A stretch of 64,000 bases of DNA, taken from positions 2,108,001 to 2,172,000 of the forward strand of contig CM074187.1 of the NCBI GenBank assembly GCA_037179385.1, given 5' to 3'. This document shows, piece by piece, positions 47,210 to 59,949 of this stretch. Source of the DNA: Holothuria scabra (Eukaryota > Echinodermata > Holothuroidea > Aspidochirotida > Holothuriidae). The notes under the pieces were generated by a model. It was not told the DNA's origin. It worked only from the letters and a program-made list of their open reading frames with translations, and ran no database searches. The number at the start of each line of letters is the position of its first letter. Within the stretch, counting starts at the first letter, position 1. The translations under genes were made by a program, and so were the position numbers.

Positions 47210-50200
47210 AATTCTAACCATGTATGTAATTGGTAATTTCTTATAAGGTAGCTTCATAACTGTCTTTTTTTGTTGTAGATGATTTTTTACAGAAGGAAAT
47301 TCACTTTGGTGTTGTTTGTAGAGTGACTTAAACCACCTAAGAGTTGTGCTGTTGGTAGAGGAGTCCGTGTAACTGATATCAATATTTAAGTTCTCAATGT
47401 GGGATGCTTGACATTAAAACTCCTAACTTTTCACTGCTGTGGCACCACAATGAGGTGTTATTTCCTCTTGATGAGCTGAAATATTACAGTAGGTGCATGT
47501 TAAAACACTTCAGAAGTGCTCTGTGTATATGGCAATAAAGATTCTTTATGTTTAACATAAGGAAGTTAGACCAAAGGAAGTAGACCAAATAAGACATTGC
47601 AAATCATGGTAAAATTTCTTATAAGTAAATGAGTTATAAGAAGATAAGTCTAAGCAATTTGTAACTCAACAGCTACAATAGTTAATAAAATTGGGATTGC
47701 TGGGATGGATGAAACATCTTTTTTCAAACCTTTCAAATATGTCTCTTGCAAGTTTACTTTTGAGACAACCTTTGTGCAGAAACAGGAAGGCAGTAAAGTA
47801 ATAGCAACCCATTGCACTTATACATCAGGAACAGAAGTGTAGCTGCTCTTAGGCGCTTGACAAAAATTTCACAACTACAGTTACTAATGACATTCAAAGG
47901 ATTATGCAATGAAATGTGTCTCCTGAGGTTAGGCTTAAATGCAGAAAGATATGTGCAGAACCGAATATGGTGGGGTAACTGGTTTCATGAGTGGGGAGCA
48001 GCATGTATATATGCAAAGCATGCCGTGTCCATATGATTTCAATCGTGGATTAGGAAGAGTAAGGAAAACCTTTCCAGAGAAACATAGACCACAAGAAGGA
48101 GCATAAGGAGACAGAAGGACAATATTGAGAACAAATTGCTTTTAATGCTGAGCACACATTGTTAGCAGCAGTATTAGGTTTGATGTTAAATGAGCACATC
48201 TGCAGATCATTCTACTTTGAGTGCAGTATGCATACATTATCCTGGCTATCTCCATAGTATGGAACACTTGTATCTCAAAATGCCAAGCGGAACAAATTTG
48301 CTAGCCTCTTCTCTCCCAGTTCATTTTCATTAAAGTATCTTTGTTGGTTAAGAAAACCAGAACACATCAAGTGCTGCACATGTTATCATATTCATTAAAA
48401 AATGATGAAATTATGTCGTGCCTCGAGAAAAAGTGACATCACTCCACACAGCTGCCTCTAGGGCTGACCTTAATACGTGACTGAATTCAGACAGCTAGAC
48501 AGGTCTAAAACTAGAACAGATATGATCAGATTTACAGGATTCTCTCAAGGCTGCACTGTATGTTATATAAATTGATACCTACTACCATGGGGTGAATATT
48601 AAACTGCAAAGAGGGCGGGTAGTTTTTAGATGGAAAAGCAAATTTGTACACTTTTAAGGATTTTGATCTCATGGAGAGATGATGAAAAGTATATAGCGTT
48701 GGCTTCCTCCATCAGTTTATTACATTTCTCTTTCAACTACAAAATTCATCTAAAGTGTAAACAGTAAGTGAAGACAGATTTAGGTCTGTAATTGGCGATT
48801 GAGGGAGAGATTCTGAATCATCTGTTCGGTTCATTTTTGCCAGTGGCATTATCAATTTACCCTTTGCCTTTTAATCGCGAGATGATCTTTGCTTGGGTAT
48901 AGGTCACTACTGTGATGTGATTCTGTCACTCAGTTCCTGTATCTATAGCTCAAACGATTTTGTGCCCTGATGCCTTTAGGAGAATTTTATTGATTGGATG
49001 GTTCAGAATGATGTTTTAAAACAAATGTCAGGTACCTGAAAGAGTTGGAAAGGAGAAAAATCAAGCTGGAGGATGGAAGAGAATTTTTAGGAGATAAGAT
49101 TAGTATGTCATTTAGGTGTCATGCAAGAAAGGTTTGAAACATGGCCAGGTCACTTATCAGGGTGGCTGATTGAAATTCTCTTTTTAACAAGCCTATTTAT
49201 CAATTTATAGAAGAACTGACAAAAAAAGCTGAACATGAAGCACTTGCAGCCTGTTGCTTTCATAATAGTATGTGACATGGTCACAGTGAAGTTCTGTATA
49301 AAATGAAGTGATAGTAATGTTAGATACTGAAATGTGGGCAGTGAAAAAATGCTTTCACTGACTGAGTGACTTCGCCAGGTCCCAGTTTTTGTGCAAGTGC
49401 GGTAAATATATTGTCAATTTGTGCATGTATATGATTTTGTATGAAGTGCAATTTGACAGATGTCATGTTGTAATTGAGAAACTACCTGTACCATTGTTGC
49501 AGTAATCTACATTGTCACTCTACACCTCTTGTATGGGGCAAAGTAAAAGGAAGAGGGGGCACCCTTTGGGGCTCTCCCTATGTTCATCCCATCATGCTGA
49601 TTGCCAAAGGATTACCACAGGTAGGTAGGGTTACATATTGTTAAGTAGGAGGTAAGAATTAGGGCTTCCAGATCCCCAGACCCCAGACCAGGGAGTTTTG
49701 GGGAATCAAATGAAAATACAGTCTGGGTGAATTTTCGTAGCCATGGTTAAGTGTTGGATTTTCTATTTGAATTTAAATATTGGCATGAGGACATTCAGTA
49801 CCATTCAGTTGTGATATGTTCTGGTGGGTATGTACTGTAGCTGTGACATGTTTTGCTCAAAAACATAATTAGATTTAAGGTAAATTGAGGGATCTTATGC
49901 TGTAGGTCAAAAGTCGCCAGAGGATCAACTGAGGTAAAACTGTAAAAATGTGTAGTTACTGTATCTCAAGGGAAGTAACTTTGATGGATCTCATATGTCA
50001 TTTTCGGGCAACGTATATGCTATTTGAAAGCATTACTATGATTAAAATGCAAGTAAAACTTGAGGGTTTTGCCTGCAACCCCCACCCCCCCCCTCCCCAT
50101 CTCTCTCAACTTTAAGTAAATGTGAGGCTTTGTGCCTGTCTCTCACAATATTTTCATCACAAATGTGGCTTGGCTGCAATGCATGCAATCTGGTTTGTTG

Positions 50201-50615
50201 ATGCTGCTGGCATATACTTTCTCTATTGGTACATTGTTTACAAGTTTACATTGCATCTTATGTTTAATAGCCTCATGAATAGTTGAATACAGACAGTACC
50301 CTTTCATTTTTGAGGCTTTTTATTTGGCTGGAATGTAACTGGGATTTATGCCCTTTGAGGGTTGTTAAAAAGGTAGGGATATGTCCCTTTTGAATAAAGA
50401 AGTCACCAGACAATCTCCACTATCTTTGCCAATCACACAATAGCATTAAAGTCACCTCAAAATAGCTAAAGGCTGATTGTGGCTAGTTTAAAGAATGTAT
50501 AGGCTGCATTTATGTTGTAGCATTATTACTGTTGTCTTTTTGGTAGGGTTGAAAAAGCTTACAGCTCCCCTAGTGCGTGGTGTAGTGTTGCCTAGATGAG
50601 TGAACGAAACTCTTG
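47210..50615. other. CpG-poor noncoding sequence
   Basis: No reading frame with recognisable content and no paired inverted termini were found. A C-rich run is at about 50081-50098. Confidence 0.5.
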
Positions 50616-50763
50616 AGACTGATCTGAAAGCCATGAGGTTGGTCAGTTAAGTGTTGTCTTCTAGTAAACATATACTTCCTTGGGAAACAGAAACTCCTTC
50701 TGGAGAAATTGTGTTTTGGTTTCATCAAAGGGCTCATTGCCAGATAGGCTGGACTTAGGAAAA
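50616..50763 (-). repeat. Dispersed repeat with frame-like content, copy 1
   Basis: The minus strand contains TGACCAACCTCATGGCTTTC, preceded by TTTCCCAAGGAAGTATATG and, further up, GATGAAACCAAA. The same ordered blocks occur on the plus strand at 62311-62436. In translation both give DQPHG followed by FQ or LQ, but single-base and 4-base indels separate the frames upstream. Probably a decayed mobile element; the family is not recognised. Confidence 0.6.
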
Positions 50764-51752
50764 AGTGGTACAAACAAAACTCTGGGACTGACACTAGGCA
50801 AATTTTGCATGTACCATGCCATAAAACTGTATAGGTATTAGGCACAGGTTGCACTGTAGGGATTTTGGATGGGATTCTGATCCAATTTTTTTAGAGTTTT
50901 AATATTTCATCCATCTACAGCCGGAAAAGACAAAATAGGTTCAATCCTGTGACAATGATAATGAAATGTAAACGAATCGTTTTTTGATTTCATGTTGAAA
51001 AATATCTTTTATTGGACTTCTTATAACCAATAAAAGCTGTTTAAGGATGTGATATCACAGAATAATTGGTTTTATTGTGAATTGTCATTATCATGAAATA
51101 CAAATCATCTGTTTCCTTAGGTTGACAATTTTTGTTTCTTTCCGACCAAAGATGGAGGGGATTTTAAGTAAATTTCACAAAAATTAGAGTGTTATTCTAT
51201 CCTATATATATAAAGTGTTACTGCACTTTATGCATGTCATGACAGTCATGGCATCTGGAGCTTTTTCAGTGTACATATAGTCGTCATTTTTTGGACTTTA
51301 CGATAGACTTCACTACACAAAGTATTGCATAAGACAAGATGTTATGTACAGTAGCCTACAGTAGACTACACAAGCCTCTCATTCATGACTGGGACAGGAA
51401 ACTTCCAGCCACTTATTGTAGTACATCTTTGAGTGGAAGCATATGTCACCTTTCATGTTTTCCATCACCTGTTCAACTTAAACATTTCCTTTAAGAGGTA
51501 GCCTGCTAGTTTCAGCTCATGTGACATAGAGAGTTGAAAGCTACACCTTTGTAGATCGAGTGCCAGCTGCCTTCAACTGTTATTAACAATGGACGATGAT
51601 AATATTAGTGATTATGGGAAATGTGTATCTTGCTACTAAATGGTACCCAGTGTGTCCAATACTTCATTGACATTGCTGAATGAAACTGACCATTCATGTA
51701 GCTATTTAGCATTTTGCTGAATGTCCTTAAATTTTACATATAATCATCATTC

Positions 51753-52128
51753 TAGGGCTGTGAAGTGTAGCGATTAATCGCTAAACGATCGCATGTGGAA
51801 TAAATGCTTAGTACAAAGCTACAAGCGATTAATCGCAAAACCTGATTTTGACAGTTTTTTATCCATTTGTATACTCTGATGATCCCTGGTTTTTGTTAAG
51901 TGGAACATTATGGACACATTTGAACCTTGTAGCTAGGCTTCAAAGTTTCAGAATAATTTGATTTTACCATGCAAGATAACAATATTATTATTTCTGTATC
52001 ACATTTAGCTACAATCACTAAATGCTGAAATATTTTTTTTTGTGATAAGGTAATCGCGATTAATCGCTAAACAATTGCAAGTTTTGACGTTAAATGTTTA
52101 GTTATTTTGCTAAACGTTCACAGCCCTA
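51753..52128. mobile_element. hAT MITE with 8-bp target duplication
   Basis: Ends are TAGGGCTGTGAA and, inverted at the right, TAGGGCTGTGAACGTTTAGC; TAGGG fits the hAT terminal consensus. Octamers CATCATTC (51745-51752) and CACCATTC (52129-52136) differ by one base. The interior repeats the self-complementary word GCGATTAATCGC in full or part at 51769, 51823 and 52052. At 376 bp it has no coding capacity. Confidence 0.86.
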
Positions 52129-52136
52129 CACCATTC

Positions 52137-55100
52137 AACACAAGGAATAAAAATGTATTCAAACAATTGATTTGGAATAAATTTTGCTGTAATTAGGGAA
52201 TAAATAAGAGGAGTTCAAAACTTGCACTGCAATTTTGAGGGTTTTGTCTCGTCACAAAATCCATCGGAAATCCCTATGTTGTATGTACAAAATTTGCTAC
52301 AAAATTTTGCATAGATCTTGTGTGGCAGAATTAGATAAATACCAAATACTGTAAATTAAACCCTGTGGGAGAAGTTGTGAACATCATCACAATTTGATTT
52401 CAAAGTGAATGCCTTGCTTACTGGAAGCACTGAGTACAGTGTGATGATTGATAATATTGCATCCTTGTATAGTACTGATTTATTAACACGTCTCTGATGG
52501 TCAACAGATGTTATCTAGCTTATTTCCAATGATCAAACTATTTTACATTGAGTGAGAACCATGCAAAAACATTTTGCAAACCAACCCTTCTTTTGCTGTC
52601 TTGTGCGTAGCTGAAAAAGCATAGCCTTTTCAGTATAGCAAGGTGTCTGGTACCTTAGTAGTGTACATGTATGTTGCTGGGGCCTATCAAGGACCTGAAG
52701 TGGAGAGGTTGATCAGTTAACTTTGGTGTCCAGTGTCCTGTGATTGTGCTTCTTCAAGAAGCAGAACTATTTTGTGATTTGCATTTGGAACATCATCTCT
52801 GAAATTTACACCTCAAAACAGTCTTGGGAACCACCAAGGGGGGACCTCAGCCACCTTCACTAGAAGGGGAAAAGGAATCTTAAGTCCTGGGCCAGAGCAT
52901 GGAAAAGATGTAACCCTATGCAAGGTTTTGCCCCCAAACCATAATTTCCCATTGCAATATAGGGAGTGTTTCACCATGAAACCATTGCACATTGTATCTT
53001 GGAAAAGCTCTGTTTAAATGAATGGTGTGCAATTGTGACATAAATTGGGTACAGAATAGAATGGAAGGGGAGGAGGTATTTTTACAGATCTACACCCTCA
53101 TTGGTAAATAGCAAAAATGAATTTGGTTTCCTCCACACCAAGACAAACATTGGATGTATTTGCATGAAGCAATTGCAACTCTCTGAATACATAACCTAGA
53201 CTGTGGTGATGAAGAAACTGACAAAAGAAAAGACCTGGATTAGAGAGAATGTAAATGTTGCTCTTTAGAATATGATTACAAAAGATAATTTGCAAAACTT
53301 GACAATTCTATCACAGAATTTAGCTTTTGCAGAATCTGTACTGTATGCCTTTGTCTTTCTTTATAGATGACATTGCATGATTTTGAACGTTTGCTTCTCC
53401 CCTGCTTAAATCGTTTAATCTTGCATGCTCTGGTTATCATGCTATAATTCATCGCTAATTAAAAGTCTTTGTGATCCTTGTATGCTATGTTTATGTCACA
53501 TTAATCCATTGGCAATATGTGCCAAGCAATACATGTTACTTACAGCACTTCATATGCCCACACTTATAAACATGACTGGAACTTTATCCCACCAACAGTT
53601 AGTGCTTTATGTGATGAAAGCAAGGAAGATATTTTGTTGTGGTGCATGTCAGAGAAAGGAATCCCTTTAATGTCAAAGAGGTATTATAATCAATTTGTCA
53701 GACAGCTGCCTTGATTACCTGCTTGCTTCCCTGATCGCCACAAGTGCAGCAAGCACAATCTGATCTGGTATTACATGAGAAGTTGATCCCTATCATAATG
53801 CCATGATTTATTCTTGTTGCATATCCGTGCCACATTTGTTTATGTAACCTTTGTTATGCCTGCTTGCTTGCTCAGAAATCGTTTCAAATAAAAGTTTGGT
53901 TGCTATTGTTGTGATTCTTCATGACCTTTCTTTTAGAAAAAGGTGTCACTCTTACATATGATTTACCTTTTATCTAATTGGTATGCATTGCCATACCTGA
54001 AAGAGAACTTTGTCACATGTTTTAATGACAACTTTTTAATTCTTTCGTTGATTTGTTTAGGTTGTTTTTGTTTGACTTGAAATAAGTTTGCACATACTTT
54101 TTTGTCTGAAAGAGTAATAAATTGATGCTTGTAAATGGTAGAATTAAGAATAGCTATAACTGTTGCTGTGGTTAAGTAGGCAACATAGTGGTTTGGCATG
54201 GCTTACAATAATTTGCTTCAGTGAGTGTGTGTGATTAAATGGTTTAAAGTACAGAACATTTCAGACTTTCGGACATTCTTCAGGTTTTGCAAAATCCCCT
54301 CCTTAACAGTCTGGGAGGGCTAAAAAGTAATCAGGCAAGTGCATTGCTCATGGCATTCATATCAGGACTGGCAAGCCACAAAGGAACCAAAGGAACAATT
54401 TAAAAATGGAAAACAAAAGTAGATATTTATGCAGAAAGTAGACTCAATATAATAGGCATATAACAACCATGTGATGGTGGGAGAAGTATTAATTTAATTT
54501 TGAAGCCTTGAAAAGAATGAAATCTCAACAAATTTAATCCATTATCAGGCACTTTATTGTCAAGTAGTTTGCATTTTTCTTTAAAAGCATGGAAGGTTTT
54601 GAATTCTCTGACTTTACCCAGGAAACTCTGTATTCTCTGTTGCAAATATTCAATCTTACATTGTCAATTAAGCTTGTTGCATGCAGAGTGGTGCGCACTG
54701 CAAAATGCATCTGACATATGGACCCATGGACTGGCACGTTTTGTTTGGCTTGAACTGTATTTGTTCTTAACTCTCCCACTGATCAAATGTTAATATTTTA
54801 TATTTCTGGCCTGAACCTTTACAAAGTACACTAATTTTGCTGTGACGATTTAATCCATCACGCTTGCGTACAACATATCCCTTTCATTTATATGAGAAGT
54901 CTACATAATAGAACAGTAGTCAAATGAAATGAAATGTGCATATTGCCAGACTTGCCTACAGTCATAATACAATACATTAGATCTATTCTTATTTGTGGCA
55001 GGTGTAAGAAAGAAACACTTGCACTTAAGACTCTTTGTGAGGCTCTGCATGATAGATGTCCTATTCATGCTGTGCCATTCATACTGCAACACAATGAAAA

Positions 55101-55917
55101 ACAAAAATTAATATTTTGATGGTGGTTTTCAACAAATCTTGAATTGGGAAAAATATCGCAGGTTTCATAATACCCATTGGGTATGAAGCAGTTGTGCTTT
55201 AGAAATGAAATCATGCTTTCCTCTTTGACCTCTGCTGTATGTATGCACAGACAAATAACAGAAGCGTTATGGTTCTTGTGGTAAATGGCAGTGCATAAGG
55301 TGGGGGAAGGGGGAGAAGAAAAGGACCGTTGGAAGTCCATGCATACCATTTATTGCTAAGAAATATTTCACAGAGTTGGCCATTTAAAGTGGGGGAGGGA
55401 TTCAGGGTTGCAGAGTTGAGGAAAAGTATTGTAAACTTTCAATTTTACTATTGTTTTCATTTTACTACTTTTATTATTGTACTGCTTGAAAAACTTTTGG
55501 GGATTGGACTTTCAACTAGTCTGAGCCCTGGTTATGGAATGTTTTTGCTAGAAAGTTGAAGACCCTGGATCCTTTTGATCAGTATGTGGTATTTTAAAGG
55601 TCATCTTTTCAATTGCTGCTTTTTTTGCTTGCTGTTGTCTGCACTGGTACAGTGTCTTGAGTGAGCATTGTTTTTCTGCGCTGTAGAGGAGACTTTATTA
55701 TTCATGAATATTTATCCTTTTTTCTTCTGAAGACATGTGTAAACATCTGTTCTGATATCATCTTCTGCCATCACCTATACTTAAGCATTAATTAGTCCTC
55801 CTCCTCATGGGCCCAATTAATGCACGTGAATGAATTTTGTTTTACCCCAAATGTTCAACTTTGCTGATTATTCGGTTCTTTCAGCTAGGCTCTTACCTTG
55901 ATGTCCTTAATCAGACT
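52137..55917. other. CpG-poor noncoding sequence
   Basis: No gene is recognised. A cluster of homeodomain-type words lies at about 55697-55830; see findings. Confidence 0.45.
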
Positions 55918-56307
55918 AAAAGAGGCTCATTGAGTTCATATCAATACCATAATGAGAGTGTTTAAGGGTCACTACCACATGACAATGCTTACAGTTTAAG
56001 GGTCACTACTACATGACAATGCTTACAGTTAGCATGACAAGTAAATTTTCATATCCAATAGTTACGGAACAACGGAGTTTTGTAGTGTCCGGACTTGTAA
56101 CGGCTTTGTGCATAATTTGAAAAAGCGTCTGGTCACGAATTTTTGAAAACCGAATTGAACCGTTAATCACTCACTCATAACACAGTTATTTGTGTGAAGG
56201 ATATTGGGATTGTCTAAGTCTGACCATTTGTCATTGATATGTGAAGAAATCTTAAAATGTTTGGAAAAATTTGTTGAATTGCTTGAACCAACTCAATGAG
56301 CCGCTTT
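55918..56307. mobile_element. TTAA-like target MITE, GGCTCATTGAG family, copy 1
   Basis: Inverted ends are AAAGAGGCTCATTGAGTT on the left and, read inward from the right, AAAGCGGCTCATTGAGTTGG. The left flank reads CTAA and the right edge TTAA where a TTAA duplication would sit. The interior contains CCAATAGTTAC, GTCTGGTCACGAATTTTT, ACAGTTATTTGTGTG and GACCATTTGTCAT, all repeated in order in the copy at 63272-63633. It includes a 34-bp tandem duplication not seen in the other copy. No coding capacity. Confidence 0.72.
55961..56028. repeat. 34-bp tandem duplication
   Basis: Two adjacent units starting TTTAAGGGTCACTAC differ at one base (ACCACATG against ACTACATG). They lie inside the MITE at 55918-56307. 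Confidence 0.92.
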
Positions 56308-56967
56308 AACTGTTGATTGTGTGTGTGTGTGTCATATTTCCAGCCTGTGTTTCTATAGGAGACATTACTGTAGGTGACTTTAAACACATGTTACTATTTT
56401 CAGTAACTGTTATGACTTTATTCTTATCTATGCAGTTTAAAGTAAGCTCTGAAATTGTGGACATACTGCTGTAGGCCTGGATTTTTTGAATGCACACCTA
56501 ATTTTGCACAAAACCCACTTTCTATAAATTATAGTAAAATATAGCAGCTTTCTTAATCAATTCAGCTACAATTTTAAAATTGCTATGTGCTAGTTGCACC
56601 TGCCATTTCTGTGTCACCAAAACTTGTACACAAATATCCTGCTGGGCAGGATCTAATAACTGTCCTATAGTCACAGACCAACATTGACCTCAGTGATACA
56701 GTTTACTGCAAGACCAGCATTGTAGATATGACAAATCATCAGAGTATGCAACCACAAAGTTATAATAATGGTTCTTTCACAAGATGAATCAGGCAATATG
56801 ATGATGAAAGTCTTTTTCAGGAATGGTTGAGAGAAACATCTCTTAAAATAGTAGAGAGATGAGCAGATGCTAAAAGCTTATGTCCTTATAGCTGTTACAA
56901 GGAAAACACAATTATCTGATTGGAGTGAACACATATTCCAAAAGAAGAAATGGCCAGGTTAAAAAGT
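56308..56967. other. Noncoding, nothing recognised
   Basis: AT-rich. A short TG repeat is at 56318-56331. No convincing frame or inverted repeat. Confidence 0.5.
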
Positions 56968-57130
56968 GTTTCTTTCCAAGCAAGTAAAATTATTTGCCAG
57001 GTGGGGAGTAAAATTTCCCATTGTTCTTCCTTCTCCCTATATTTTCATGTACAGAAAAAGGAAATTTCCTTCCAATTGCCAAAATTTTCCCATGGAGTCA
57101 CAAATTTCCAGTCTCAAATTTCCTGGGAAG
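56968..57130 (-). repeat. Dispersed GGAAATTT/CTGGGAAG family, copy 4 (inverted)
   Basis: Read on the minus strand it runs CTTCCCAGGAAATTTGAGAC, ATGGGAAAATTTTGGCAATT, GGAAGGAAATTTCC, TGTACATGAAAATATA, AATGGGAAATTTTACTCC to GCTTGGAAAG, the fullest match to copy 1. The frames on the plus strand here come from this repeat. Confidence 0.72.
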
Positions 57131-58853
57131 AATTATTCCCAGCTTCAAAACTTTGTTCTACCCATGGCAATGACCTTGTTGTTTCTTGGACTAAGAAATT
57201 GCATGCAGTGAATTGAATCATCTTATCACCCAGACTAAGCTGATTTCAAAATTGTATTAAACCAATGACTGCACACATTTTAGGTATCTGGCTTGCTATA
57301 CAGTTCTGCACATTAGCAGGGACATTCAGGCAAATAGTATTTGAGAGTTTGGAGGAAGTAGTGGCAGGAGAGAGAGTATTTAGATCAGAAAATTGAAAAT
57401 TGTAGTGTGTATGGAACATAGGCCTACTCACGAAACCTTCTGATAGGAAGTTGGGATGTAGAAGCTTCCATTTATTTCAATTTCATTTTGAATGCAAGTC
57501 AAACTAAATAAGACAGACAAGCCTGCATACCCTCTGTGTAATCTGTCTTCACATTTGTGAGTGTTATGAATTTACCATGAGTGTGTTCAACATACCCCAA
57601 TGCACATGTATGTCATGTGATCTTTGAAGGAATTTTGAACCTTAGAGCAAACCTTGGTAAATTTTTGCTGCATGGCATGGCTGTATTCATTTAATTGATA
57701 GTTACTCATGAAAAAGGGAGCAAAGCAAGCATGACTGTGATGCTACTCTGACAAACATAGTCAATGGGCATTTAGTGTGCCATTTGTGTCACTTCGAGCT
57801 CTTACAACAAAGACCTCCCATGGACTTAATCTGTAAATGAATATTCATTCATTTAAACCAATCCACAGTTGAAAGTTAATTACATTTTTGGCTCATGAAT
57901 ATAGCTGAATGGATTCTGTCAGCCATTGTTCTGAAGTTACAGTGTATGTTGTTGAGAACCAAAGTGACATAATAAAACAGTTGACAGTATCATCAGTGAG
58001 TGTCTCTTCTTAACATTGAAGTATTTTGCCCAAAGATTCTCGGACTCTGTTCAACAAATTTCAAGCTCTTTGGGGATTGCATAAACTTCTTTTAGTATTC
58101 TGGAAAATGAAGGAATGCCTGTCCATGGCAATGTAGCTCTTAATATACAAACATGCTTCTGATATCACAAAACAGCAATTCACAGGACAATGCTCTCCTC
58201 TGATTGGCAGGCTGCTTGCCATGACATTGACAAGTGATGTCATCCCTAAATCAACTAATGTGGAAAATATTCATATCAGTTTAAGGAACGTTTCCATTGA
58301 TAAACTGTTTGATAAATGGACTGTTGAGTCTGTGTGTAGTTTTCTCTCTGTTTTCACCATATCAGTCCTCTCTCACAATTACTTTAAAACAAAGAACTAA
58401 ATTGAAGAGGTACCAGTTGGGTGATATTTGCATTTGTATGAATCTGTTGGGGTTTCTTTCATTTCTGAACAAGATTAGATTCTTGACAAGTTCATGAAAA
58501 TATGTTCATGCAAGTCTAATTTAGATGTTTCTGTTGCTTCATTTCATATACTTAAAACTCAGGGGATATTTAGAAGAGGGAGGGGGAATACAGGTGGGAA
58601 CATAACAAACTGTTTTATTACCTAAAAGTGAATTTCCTTTTTCTACATAATATTCATGTCTGCTGTTAACTGATAGGAAACACAAACTGTATCAGAAAGT
58701 GAATGACTTCTAAGGTTAGTGCATCTGTGCACAAAAAGGCTGAGATGTACTTTCATAACCATAATTACCAGGTGGTACTGAGAAGTACCCACAGACTTCC
58801 TATACATGGACAGAGCATACTGCACGGTACATTGTGGCTACCATACGTGTGAG
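57131..58853. other. CpG-poor noncoding sequence
   Basis: CpG is 1 in 57241-57540. No gene, tandem array or inverted-repeat element is recognised. Confidence 0.5.
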
Positions 58854-59107
58854 AAAAAGCGCACCATGATGGCCGTCTGCTATGTTTTTGTGTGAAAGCT
58901 TGGACTTGCTCAAGTATATCTCCATATTTTGCAAGAAAGTTGAAATATTTTTGAAATATGGCAAGGTAAGGTCAAAATTACTGCAGGTATTGCAGGAATA
59001 TGATTTTGTTTCCCATTCAGGTTAAACTTTTGCTTAAAATATTATAGAGTCGTTGTCAAATCACATGATATATAGCATGACGGCGGCCATCTTAGTGCAC
59101 CATTTTT
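58854..59107. mobile_element. Possible MITE with imperfect inverted ends
   Basis: AAAAAGCGCACCATGATGGC and CGTCTGCTAT on the left resemble the inverse of the right end, AAAAATGGTGCACTAAGATG then GCCGCCGTCATGCTAT, allowing a short indel. No target duplication was found. CpG is locally higher. Confidence 0.42.
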
Positions 59108-59888
59108 GTCCCAGCCGGTGGCGACCATCTACAGATAGGACATAAAAAGTCAGTGGAAGTACCATACATTAAATGCTATGATTTCACTCATATAATGTGG
59201 TTACTAGTATGTCTGGGTTCTCACAGATTATGGAACAATATATTGCATTTTCCAGCTTGATTACCATTGACAAGTTTCAGTTAGTTTTAAAAGTCCATGA
59301 AAAGTCATGGAATTACATAGTTTTTTGAAGAACTTGTACCAAACTGACTTTATCCAAGCTGTAATTCTGTTTGTATTAAATATTGTAGAGTACTTTGTTA
59401 GTCTGGGTAGGTCATGGGAAAATCATGGAATGCTTGTAAAAGTCATGGAAAGTCATGGAACCATAGATGGATGAGAGCATAACAATCCCGCATGCCAATT
59501 ACATGGAAAAAATCTGCAGGTAGGTGAAGAAATGAACAAAGCAAGATAGCATGTGCCTGTTCCCCTGGTAAAATAAATTTTTTGTTAAGTTTTCTCTAAA
59601 AGAGATATCTCTCGTCCAGCCAGATAAACTGTACCTTTCAGTCAGAATGTTTTGATTTCATAATCTTAGGAAGTGGGGATTTGTTTTAATCGGAAAAATA
59701 CAGCAATACAGTAGCCGCAGTTAAAACTGTGGGAAAAGTTAACAGACGGACCATTTTTTTATTCTGCTCTAAAGAAATAACGAGTGGAAAGTTAAAAACT
59801 TCCCTCTGCAAATATGCTATTTCCTTTAAAATAGAACAATTTTGTTTTTATTAATGCCAAGACCTGACATTGATCATATTCACAGTGC

Positions 59889-59935
59889 TTAACCCTTTAG
59901 CATTGTTTGGGTCCTTTTGGACCCAGACGGAGAGT
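59889..59935. mobile_element. Possible piggyBac-like terminus
   Basis: TTAACCCTTTAGCATTG is followed by the hairpin GGGTCCTTTTGGACCC. TTAA followed by CCC is how many piggyBac ends begin. No opposite end (GGGTTAA) was found downstream, so this is at most a solo end. Confidence 0.3.
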
Positions 59936-59949
59936 GCGGCTGTCACTAA

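Noticed and set aside
59281..59460. Repeated AAAGTCATGGAA words as a tandem array or element
   Set aside because: Only a few copies occur at irregular spacing, with no boundaries. Probably local sequence drift or a small fragment.
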